From the NCBI GenBank assembly GCA_902728285.1, contig CACVBU010000535.1, positions 186,001 through 250,000 on the forward strand: 64,000 nt of DNA, written 5' to 3'. Under the pieces are notes generated by a model, which was given only the letters and a program-made list of their open reading frames with translations, ran no database searches and was not told where the DNA came from. The first letter of the stretch is position 1; every line of letters begins with the position of its first letter. Below are positions 54,987-64,000 of this stretch, one piece after another. Made by a program: the position numbers and the translations under genes. The stretch comes from Clytia hemisphaerica. Its lineage: Eukaryota > Cnidaria > Hydrozoa > Leptothecata > Clytiidae.

Positions 54987-55645
54987 TAGACCTTTTCATA
55001 AATTATGTCACAAACATCACTTGCCTCGTTTTCAAGCAATCACTATGGTGATTATGTCCCTTGATACATTTAATGATTTTTTTATAAAAAGAATATAGTT
55101 TAGATAAAATCCACTGGGAGTTAATCACCATGGTAATAATTTCAAAACGAGGCAATTGATCACCAGATTTCTAAACGATGGCATGTGCCGCCCAAAACTT
55201 GGTGTTCAAAATTAGACCCTTACAGTGCAGCTCTTAATTGTTAAAAAGGTACCCTCAAAGTGCATTCTTACCACCAATTTTCAACCCTTATAGTGTAGCA
55301 TAGAACAATATCTTGGAAAATCTTTCCTTAAACTGGGCCTTGACTGTCAGTAAAATGGTTAAAAGTCTAAATTTCGGGGTTTATAAAGTAAAAACGCAGT
55401 TATTAGGACAGTTTGGGCTGAACAGATAAGGAATCGAACTGATTCTGCTTTTGACTCTCTCGGTTATTTTGATTTTTACCCAAAAATGTACCCTTACAGT
55501 GCACTCATCTAAAAGTACACCCTTACGTGCATTTCGAGGACCTTAAAAAACCTACCCTGAAGGGCGGAACATGCCGTTGGTCGGACCATATGAGTCCCCC
55601 CCCCTTGGCAAGTGATGCTCGTGACGTAATTTTTGAAAAAGCCTA
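54987..55645. mobile_element. CCTTTTCATAAATTA MITE split by an hAT-like copy
   Basis: The outer ends AGACCTTTTCATAAATTATG then CACTTGCCTCG, and GGCAAGTGATGCTCGTGACG then TAATTTTTGAAAAAGCC, form an element like 6647-6842. About 55185-55605 inside it is a decayed CCCTTACAGTGCA element (ACCCTTACAGTGCA words, GAAGGGCGGAACATGCCG, ending GTCCCCCCCCC). Confidence 0.55.
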
Positions 55646-55741
55646 TTACCCTAGAGAGTAACAGAATTTGGGGTCCAAAAGAAAAGACTGAGGAGATTAA
55701 GATAATTACTCTCAAAGTTAGGTTGAGAGGAATACTATCTA

Positions 55742-56500
55742 TTGTTCTTTTCCAAGTTATGTTATGTGATTGTTGGAAAGACGAAAGGAATAAAGTTCAT
55801 TTGCGTGAACTGCGTGACTATGACCAAGAATATTGGTGCATATGCTTCCCCAAATCAAAAGGTGAAATCTCTCCAGAGAGACGTGGCAAATTGTGAAAAC
55901 ATCATCAAAATCAAAGCCGAGAAAGAAGCAGAGCTGCTGAAGAAGTTCAAAGCAGACAAAATTGCGGCCGATGCCAGGGAACAAGAACTCGCTGACCTCA
56001 AAAAGAAACTGGACAACAATCCAGCACTCCACACTTTGGAATACGTTGAACAAAAGATTGAAACCAACATGGAGAAATTCAAGCACAGCATGCAAGAACT
56101 TATCAAAACAGAAATGAAGACATTGTCGGAAAAGTCTTACGCCTGACGCTACAAAGACCTCTGAGGTATCTGCCAAGCAAACAACTATCAGAGAAGCTAT
56201 TAGAGATGCATGGCGTGAAGAAGAAGCAGAAGAAAATGACAAAATCAAAAGATCTCGCAACGTCGTCATCCATGGCTTAGCAGAACAAGAACAAGAAGAT
56301 GACAATTCATGGGCCGAAGGTCTTGTTAAAGACACTCACACACGCGCTACTATCAAACGTGTCAGTCGCCTTGGAAAACTATCTCAGGAAAAGAAGCGCC
56401 CTTTATTAATCTGTCTATCTAGCGAAAAGGAAAAATTTTCACTTCTCGGAAACCTTCCTTCTCTCAGGGCATCCAAAAATACAAGACAACGAGTGTAACT
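55742..56500 (+). pseudogene. LINE ORF1 remnant
   Basis: The first frame (to 56146) gives a possible Cys pair (CVNC) and a long Lys/Glu/Leu coiled coil. A second frame from about 56155 continues with RSRNVVIHGLAEQEQEDD and RVSRLG, the RRM-like signature of CR1/L2 ORF1 proteins, which bind the element's RNA. A frameshift at about 56146 separates them, and the second frame ends in a stop near 56497. Confidence 0.7.
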
Positions 56501-56769
56501 GAAGATCTAACACAAGATGAAAGAAGAACGTAAGGGAACTATCGTTTAAAGCTAAAACTAGAATGCGAATGATAACTCTGATATCTATAAATGGAGAGTT
56601 CGAGGGGACTCAAAAAACGGATTCGACATCATCAAGGTCAATATCAGATCTCAAACAAAGAAGACAGACACGAAGAATGTAGTATTCGCCAAGAATCTTA
56701 CTCAAACGAAAACAATCGGAGAACAATAATTCAAGAAACCATAACGTAAATCAAGTAGATGATGTTGAA

Positions 56770-57411
56770 ATAAAGATCAACGAAATCAGGATCTTTTATT
56801 GCAACGCCGACACGCTAACACCCGAGAAGAAGCGACAACTTGTGCTTGATGTAGAGAAACATCATCCCCACATCATTGCGATATGTGAGGTGAAACCAAA
56901 GCACGGTGGACTGCGAGAGCTACACGAACACGAGCTTAAACATTATAAATGTGTCAGTCATACGAACATGACCACTGGTATCGGTCGCGGGATAATTATT
57001 CTTGCTCATTCATCGATCAAACATTTGGTCACCGATGTCAACCAATCAATGAACCAAGTCAATTTCAATGAAGCATCCACAATCGAAATTCGTCTATCCG
57101 GAAACGAAATCCTGGTCTTCTCCTGTATCTATCGCTCCCCTACGAACAATGACACGTCAGCTGAAAATAACAGCAAGCTGAATCATCTAATCAAAGATAT
57201 CGCATCAAACAACAAATACTCTCATAAATGCTTTGTCGGGGACTTTAACTTCCCAACAATCAATTGGAAAAATTGGACGACGCCGCATCTCGAGGAAAGC
57301 AAAGAAGAAAAATTTCTTGAAGCCCTTCGCGACTCCTTTCTCCACCAAAGTGTAGACGAACCAACCAGATGCCGTGGGACTGACGACCCATCTTTAGTCG
57401 ATCTCATTTAA
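56770..57411 (+). pseudogene. LINE ORF2 endonuclease domain remnant
   Basis: It begins IRIFYCNADTLTPEKK, equivalent to the family's YFNARSL..K start. Then come IICEVKPKH-type (catalytic Glu in ICEVKPK), VFSCIYRSP, VGDFNFPTINW (catalytic Asp and Asn) and SLVDLI near the end, where a TAA (57409-57411) interrupts. The SDHS motif, the family's last catalytic step, is found at 57465-57476 in LSDHSCL, in another open segment. This is the target-nicking domain. Confidence 0.75.
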
Positions 57412-57456
57412 CAGGTGAAGCTAACCAAGCTCTATGTCTAGAGTTATCTCAGTCCT

Positions 57457-59695
57457 TTGTGTTTAAGCGATCATAGTTGCTTGACCTTCAGTATCAAATG
57501 TGATGCTGTATTGAAACCTAAATCAGAAAGATACAAGTACGAGGACGCAGACTTTGAAGCAATGAAACAAGATCTCAACTCTGATGATTGGTACAAGCAA
57601 TTTCCCGAGATGGCTAATTCTAAGTCAACCGAGGAGCTTTGGCAGCTTTTCCGAAAGAAGATTTTGGATATACGAAACCGTTTTGTACCCATAAAGATCA
57701 TCGGTGGTCAAAACTGGAAGAAGAAAGGTAAAATACCTATTGGAGTTCAACTTCGGAAAGAAATAGCAGAGAAGAGACGCCTCCATCGGAAATGGATGAA
57801 ATCACCGCCCGAAAAAAAAAGAATACAATCGAGCAAAATACACCCCTGTAAGAAACAGAGTGAACAAATTGATGAGACAAGCTCACAGGAACTACGAACA
57901 AAGAATTTTGTGATAACGCAAAGACCAAACCGAAGATCTTCTGGTCACATGTGCGTAACAAGATGAAATCTTCTAGTTACAGTTTCATCACTACTTGAAT
58001 CACCAAATGTCAAAACATCGTTAAAGCATGAAGATCACGAAAAAGCCAATATACTTCAACGACAGTTCTGCAGTGTATTCACAAAAGAAGCAGTAGGTGA
58101 GCTTCCTGCATTTGAAAAGAGAACTGATTCATCCATCGGAGATATTCATATCTCTGAGGAGATGGTACAGAATCAATTGAAAGAGCTCAACCATAATAAG
58201 TCATTCGGTCCAGACGAAATACACCCTAGGATACTAGCGGAATTATCTGACTATCTGTCTCTACCCTTAGCTGTAATCATGAACAAATCTTTAGTTGAAG
58301 GCTCATTACCACGAGATTGGAAGGTGGCACATGTCACACCTATCTACAAAAAACAAGGGACCTCAGAATTTGGCAGTCAATTATCGACCTGTTAGTTTGA
58401 CATCGGTAGTGTGCAAATTAATGGAATCAATACTGAGGAAACACATCATGAAGCACCTTTCCGATCATAATCTTTTATCGAACAAACAATATGGCTTCAT
58501 TAACAACCGTTCAACCGTGACACAGCTTTTGTACTATCTGGATAAATGTTATGAGAGCATCTCGAAAGGAAACGTTGTTGATAGTATCTACTTCGATTTT
58601 GCTAAGGCTTTCGACACTGTACCCCACCGTCGACTATGCAAGAAACTATCAGCATATGGCATCAACGGTTCAATCTTAAAATGGATAACGTCATTTCTAA
58701 CAGGTCGAACACAATCAGTAAAAGTGAACCAGTCCTTCTCGACTACAGACCCTGTAGTGAGTGGTATTCCACAGGGTAGTGTACTGGGACCAATACTGTT
58801 CGTGCTATACATCAATGATCTTCCTGAAAAGGTCATCTCATTGATCCTACTGTTTGCTGATGATACCAAAATCTTCAAAGAAGTCAACTGCATCGAAGAC
58901 TCTGTTTCCCTTCAGAATGATATAGACACACTTGTAGAGTGGTCGAAAGACTGGCTATTACAATTCCATCCTGAAAAGTGTCACGTTCTGACGCTAGGAA
59001 AGTTTGGAAACATCAAACATGCTCATCCATATTCCCTAGATGGACGCCAATTGGAACACGTCTTTGAAGAAAAAGATCTTGGAATCCTCATTGACTCAGA
59101 ACTTACATTTGAAGAACACATTGCAAAGCAAGTCAAAAAAGCAAACGCGATACTTGGCATAATCAATCGAGGATTTGTAAACATGAGTACAAGTACATTT
59201 AAAACATTGTATTGTACGTTTGTTCGCCCGCATCTGGAGTACGCTCAGTCAGTATGGTCTCCGTTTCTACGTAAACACGTAAATCTGATTGAAGGAGTAC
59301 AAAGACGGGCAACAAAACTTGTTCAAAAATGTCGTAATATGTCTTATGAAGAACGATTGCGTGAATTAGATCTTCCTACGCTCGAGTTTAGAAGACACTT
59401 TTGTGACATGGTCCAACTTTACAAGCACATCAACTATTACGAAAAAGATACCATCCCAAACAAGATAGCCCGTCGAACGCGACCAAACAGAAGGCACAAC
59501 TTTGAGATGATTCCAAACTTTGGAAGCGATGGACTCCGTGGTGTACAAACGAATTCCTTCTTTTATCGAACTATACCAACCTGGAATAAATTGCCAAAAG
59601 ATGTCGCTGAAGCAAAGACAGTCAAAGTCTTCAAAGAAAGACTCAACACTGCATGGAGTAAACACCCGAAAAGATTCAACACAAGACAATTGTAA
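57457..59695 (+). pseudogene. LINE reverse transcriptase, with 466-codon open part
   Basis: From 57457 to 57966 lies the EN-RT linker. The RT opens with NHNKSFGPDEIHPRIL (58162-58395), shifts frame, then is open to 59695: NYRPVSLTSVVCKLMESIL, FDFAKAFDTVPH (catalytic Asp), SGIPQGSVLGP and FADD at 58853-58864 (catalytic Asp pair). The thumb and C-terminal region include HLEYAQSVWSPFLRKH and RRATKLV. It copies the element's RNA at the nicked target. The 3' part, 466 codons open, is well kept, suggesting a fairly recent insertion despite the upstream frame breaks. Confidence 0.85.
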
Positions 59696-59775
59696 AATAC
59701 GTTGTATATTCACGATCAGTTCCAGAGGCCCTCGTGCGCCTAGAACTTTGTTACATTATAATAATAATAATAAGT

Positions 59776-60419
59776 TATTCCTGGAAACTAATCACGGTGT
59801 ACTTGCTGAAATATTTTTTTATGAGAATACTTGAAAACTATTGAAAAAAAAATAAAACGTAACCCCGGAAAAAGATATACGACTAATTAAAACCGCTAGT
59901 GAAAATCAAAACGCTGCCGAGAAAGGCTTACTCAGGCACGTATACGGATATCATTATATAGATATTTTCAAAAAGAAGATATTTAGAGAAAAAAATTATG
60001 TTAAAACTTTGCATAAAAAGAAGAAAACCTAGGAAAATGCAATTGAAAATGCCTTTTTGACTCATTAAGGGGTATTTTTAGCAAGAATAATGCAGTTTTT
60101 GAAGTAAAATCGAAAAAGTGTTCATCGAAAAAATACACACTTATCAAACTCGGGTTAGAAACCAAAATATTTCCTGAAATGTTTATCAAGTGCGTTTTTT
60201 TTGTTCTACTATTTTTATAGCTTGGTCCAGGGATATATGAAGGTCAGTGGACTTATTACGTCAAATATCAAAATGTTTGTGGGAAGTTTCATTTGCAACC
60301 ATCTAATTTGTCATAGCGTAAAATGTTGTCGTTTTCTCATTTGGTAACCTTTGAAAATCATTTTTAAAGAAGAAGTAAAAAAGTAAAATGGTAAAGGGTT
60401 CGGTAGCCACCTGGGGACG
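59776..60419. other. intergenic, nothing recognised
   Basis: AT-rich, no gene or repeat recognised. Confidence 0.35.
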
Positions 60420-60638
60420 TGTAACAACCTATCGTACGTGTGGCCCTTAAAGGTCACTTTTCCAAACTTCCCAAAGTGTAACTGTAAGGGTCAAAATCAG
60501 CAAAGGTGAGAAAAGTGCACTCTAAAGGGTGTAAAATTTGGAAAATCTGACTAACTTTGGCTAAATTTTCTTTGCACTGTAAGGGTCTAACTTTAGGCCG
60601 GCGCACGGTCGTTTTTGAATCGAGGAGTGCCCCTTGGG
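60420..60638 (-). mobile_element. hAT-like MITE, divergent copy with 8-bp TSD
   Basis: Read in reverse it begins CCCAAGGGGCACTCCTCGAT and carries ACGACCGTGCG, GACCCTTACAGTGCAAAG and GTGCACTT, as in the copies at 6346 and 52091. GGTAGCCA flanks it on both sides (60412-60419 and 60639-60646). Confidence 0.75.
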
Positions 60639-60646
60639 GGTAGCCA

Positions 60647-62527
60647 GTGCACTTGAAATCTAAGTAATGTAGAGTAAAGTATTGCTGAAGCTTTAAGATG
60701 AACTTGATCATCAATTTCCTTTTATTTTTTGGCAACTCATCATACCAATTTCAGTTTAACATTCTAATGATAAAGGGCGACAAAGGAAGATTAAAAAAGT
60801 ACTTACAGAGGTTTAATTTCAACAACTTCCCTCCCGAAATATTTCGGCTTTTCATAGTTTGACCAATAAAAACTCATCAAGAGAAAAATTCGGGTCTTCA
60901 AAGTGTGTCATTAAGACCGTTGATGTAACCTTTAAACGATGAGGAATGAAAATTAAAAACCTGTTTCATTTAGACTGTCGGCAGTATTGATTAACCGAAA
61001 ACTACTCAATGATAATTAAACCTATGCATCATTTCAAAGTGTTCAGATCACCTATTAAGGAGCTGCAAGGTCCAGAATCATTTTTAGAAATTATGTCAAA
61101 TTAGTAACAAGACAAATCAATTAATCCCATTTAATTAATTTATTGGTATCACAGAAATTAATTACATCTTTTTGGAGACCTCTCACTAATTAATTGATTA
61201 ACTAAGAAACCAATGGATCAACTATTATGTATCTGACGCCTTCTTAGCCTTGGTAAAGTCTCTGGAGTCTACACTCTCCTTTTGAAGGAGTATGAGGTTC
61301 AAAAATCTTTGATTTATATTCCAAATGCCTCGCTCATCTAGGTGGTGGGGAAGAAGAGTTGAGTAAAACATTTCAATTAAGTTTGGCATTGACATATTTG
61401 ACTAACCCATAATCAGTTTTGGGGAAAGTTTAGTCCCCTGCTAGTGATAAACTAACATAAACTAGAAATAGGCTCGCCGGCAACCAATATCTGTAGGGCG
61501 GAAGGGAGATAAAGAATTTTCTGAGACTTGAACACCGCCATCTTGGACGTTGTTTGTGCTTTCAGATTCTAGCCAATACCGTATGGAAACAAACTAAAAG
61601 TAGCACTACTTGCAAGGCGGGACACCCCGTTAAATAAGCATGGAAGGCGGAATTAGTAACTTAGACGATTTAAAGTTAAACTAAGATTTAAACTACTGTT
61701 AAATAAACACTAAAAAGAACAATGTACAAACACAACTATGCCTGTAGTGGCAGAATTTTAAGCAAATTTAAGGTGAAAGTAGTCAGAGTTGGTTACCTTG
61801 ATTTTGTGCGCTAAAAATTAGAGTAGAACAAGAACTCGAAGGTCAAATTGTTTAACAACTAACAACAGTCGAGTCCAAACAAAAGTTTATCAGGATTCTA
61901 AAAGTATGCATGTATGAGATGGATTGACCGTAAAGATAAAAATGTCTTGGAGGCCTATCCGGTGCAGGCTACTGATGACGTCACTGTAATTTTGGTTAAA
62001 GATGTATTTCCAGGAAAATTTAAACTTTCGTGAGAAAGTTTCACTGCGCTTAGTTCATCAAATTTTCAGCAAACTACGTAATGCATAGATCAATCATTTA
62101 TTTCAAAAGAACCTAAAAACCATAGCTACTAAAAATACAGCGCGTTCTGAGAATTAAAAACTTTCTTCAGGTCTTGATGATAAACATTTTCAATGAAATT
62201 GTTTTTTTCATTCGATCTTGGCAAAACTAAGGCCCGGTGTTTATTTGAGTGCTCGCGTTCAACGGTATTTAACAGAAGGATATAGATATAAATCTACTGT
62301 TTGCAATCTAAATATTCAAAGAGATTTTCCAAATTTTGTATGAGAGTTTAGTATAGCTTTCCAAAGGGGAGGACATTTTAGAGTATTTGTCTAAATGTGG
62401 ACGGTTTTTGTATATTTCACCGATCAGTAGGGGTTCCAGCAGAAGTGTGATTCAGGGGTGTGTATTACTCTAAGATAATGTTTAACTTTGTGTTACTTTC
62501 ATAAACTTAACCTTTTAGTTGTAAAAT
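60647..62527. other. intergenic, one YY1-like motif
   Basis: No gene recognised. ACCGCCATCTTGG at about 61538-61550 is a YY1-type motif (minus-strand CCAAGATGGCGGT), the same motif as at 5448. ATTAATTAATT-type palindromes cluster at 61110-61200. Confidence 0.35.
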
Positions 62528-62745
62528 TAAGGCTTGGGGCCACGAGAAGCTCTTTTTGCGTTGGTGCAATGCAACATACTCCATCCCACCAACACAAGAA
62601 ATAAAGTGCGTGACCCATGGTTTCTTTTTTATTGTTTTGTGGGACAAAAAGTGAGGGAAATACCCAAAAGACACGCTGATGTTAGAAAGAAGATGGGGCG
62701 GAGACACGAGAAAGCGTTTCAGGTTGGTGGGATTAAGCATGTTTA
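62528..62745. mobile_element. GGTGCAATG-ended MITE, copy 2 (reverse)
   Basis: GGGGCCACGAGAAGCTCTTT, GGTGCAATGCAACATACTCC and TCCCACCAAC at the left. The interior GGGACAAAAAGTGAGGGAAA and AAAAGACACGCTGATG then GAGACACGAGAAAGCGTTTC match 14255-14585 reversed. Confidence 0.65.
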
Positions 62746-63333
62746 GTTTTAAATGAGAAAAAGAACAAAAAACAACATTTTATCCTCCAAATTGTTCATC
62801 GAGAGTTTTTCAAAGCACCGCCTTCTTTGCTAGTACGTCATCAAGTAGGGCGATAGTGTCATTATCACGTTAATGATTATTTTGACAAAAAAGGAAAAAA
62901 CACTTTGCTTATCTATGCTTTTCCACTAAATGACAATTTAGAGCCCACTTTCTATCGCTTATAGAAGCATATGTAGTAAGGGCCTGGAAACTAGGGTTGG
63001 TAAACGCCACATGGCCTACAACTGGTTTTATGGTAATATTTCCTGAAACTATTAAAAACACATTTAAATGATATTGCCCCTCTTTGAAGTTTGTCCTTAT
63101 ATTGCCGGTCGGTTGGTTTTGGAGCAAGGAAGAAAATATTTGAAATTCCAAACGGTTACTTTTTGTCCTCGCCATGAGAAAAATATTTTCGACAAAACAA
63201 TTTTTTTCAAATTAGATTTAGAATTAATGATTGTGTTTCAGTAATCGTTTTTATTTTCCTGTTTTTAAGTTGTTCTGCCGCCTACCGCGTCTGGAGAGTA
63301 ACTAGATTTATAAACGACTTGGTTTTCTTCAGA
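62746..63333. other. intergenic, nothing recognised
   Basis: No gene or repeat recognised. Confidence 0.35.
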
Positions 63334-63597
63334 TACACGTGTTTTTATAAGAATATTCAAAACTTTTTGGAGCGTTTGGATGTTCTTTTAAGAACACTAT
63401 TTTGAGTTTTAAGCCCAAATAAGTTCTTAATATTTTCTTATTTTTACCATTTTTTGAGCATTTTTGTCCATTTTCCTAAGAAATTGGGTGTTTTAGAGTC
63501 TGAAAAGCCTTTAAAAATGTTCTTAACTTGTTCTTAACATTTTGGCCATCGAGGTCTTATGTTCTTATATAGTTTATTCTTATAAAAAACGTGTATT
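63334..63597. mobile_element. TTTTTATAAGAACAT-family MITE, best complete copy
   Basis: ATACACGTGTTTTTATAAGA at the left and TTCTTATAAAAAACGTGTAT at the right are inverted copies. The interior has GAGTTTTAAGCCCAAATAAG, TTAACTTGTTCTTAACATTT and TGGCCATCGAGG. This copy supplies the empty-site sequence for the nested piggyBac-like insertion at 45973. Confidence 0.75.
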
Positions 63598-64000
63598 GCT
63601 TTTCAGACCACGTTTTGGCTTCCTGCTAACATCAAACAAGAACGTTAGCAAGGGGTGACGTCATTGGAAAAAGAAGAAGAGTCAAAACTTCCCATGGAGA
63701 AAATTAACAAAAAAAAACGCCAACTCAAAAATGGCAAATCAATCATTAGAAACTGTCAATAATTTCTATCATAGTGTTTCTATGAATAGAAAAGCTCACG
63801 GATTGAAAAATTGTTTCATTTAGAATCTATTTTATATACTTTTTTGATAAGAGGGGTTTTATCCCCTGAATATCCTAATCATCAAAGTAATATTTTTAAA
63901 AAAAGTTATCATAGATGTGTATCGGTATCGGTGTTTTGAAAATAGGTTTCCTTGTCACGGACCGATTGGATCTCTAGCTACCAACTGGAAGGGATCGGCA
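63598..64000. other. intergenic, nothing recognised
   Basis: AT-rich, no gene recognised up to the window end. Confidence 0.35.

Larger units (their letters stand above)
55650..59775 (+). mobile_element. CR1/L2-type LINE, frameshifted copy
   Basis: In order on the plus strand: an ORF1-like coiled coil and RNA-binding part, an apurinic-type endonuclease, a reverse transcriptase and a short 3' UTR ending in (ATA)n at about 59756-59775. The frame is broken at about 56146, 56500, 57411, 57966 and 58380, so no full ORF remains. The (TAA)-type tail and the CR1/L2-style protein motifs place it in the CR1 clade group. The 5' end is not defined. Confidence 0.85.

Noticed and set aside
55757..56335. 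192-residue minus-strand frame opposite the LINE ORF1
   Set aside because: Antisense of a Lys/Glu coiled coil, giving Ser/Phe/Leu-rich nonsense. The plus strand carries the CR1 ORF1 motif.

Overview
The window looks like a piece of an AT-rich, intron-containing invertebrate animal genome, most likely a cnidarian. The evidence is a Shaw-type voltage-gated K+ channel with GT-AG introns, a Frizzled-type cysteine-rich domain, a Mab-21/cGAS-like nucleotidyltransferase, an actinoporin-like secreted protein, a CR1/L2-type LINE and a tyrosine-recombinase element. Cnidaria is an inference from the actinoporin-like gene and the overall mix. Sponges and molluscs are not excluded.

Host genes, left to right: the last exon of an acidic-tailed protein (+, 654-816); a Mab-21-like gene (-, 7843-9469) that reads through if a 37-nt intron is removed; a secreted actinoporin-like prepropeptide gene (-, 16957-17997); a Kv3/Shaw-like channel in four coding exons (+, 35302-43746); and a two-exon secreted protein joining a Frizzled CRD to a SUEL-type lectin-like domain (-, 47853-49147). 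These genes are unrelated in function and there is no operon logic. A candidate promoter with five CCAAT boxes about 32 bp apart lies at 4960-5541 and has no recognised gene after it.

The rest is dominated by mobile DNA. A tyrosine-recombinase gene with one in-frame stop (21102-22249) is followed by split direct repeats (22370-23284), the layout of the 3' end of a Ngaro/DIRS-type retroelement. A frameshifted CR1/L2-like LINE occupies about 55650-59775. Many short inverted-repeat elements (MITEs) can be assigned from their target duplications: TTAA for piggyBac-like, TA for Tc1/mariner-like, 8 bp for hAT-like, 11 bp for Mutator-like. Several are nested, and one piggyBac-like insertion can be compared with its own empty site elsewhere in the window. 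There is also a pair of tRNA-derived SINEs, a 0.97-kb palindrome (19342-20315), a 23-bp minisatellite (11371-12240), a 40-bp array carrying CAGCTG E-boxes (33985-34590), and two pairs of unclassified repeats.

Introns are of two kinds: very short (37 and 44 nt) in the Mab-21-like and recombinase genes, and long and transposon-filled (up to 3.1 kb) in the channel gene. All calls come from reading the sequence by eye. No alignment or database search was run, so identities between repeat copies are approximate.
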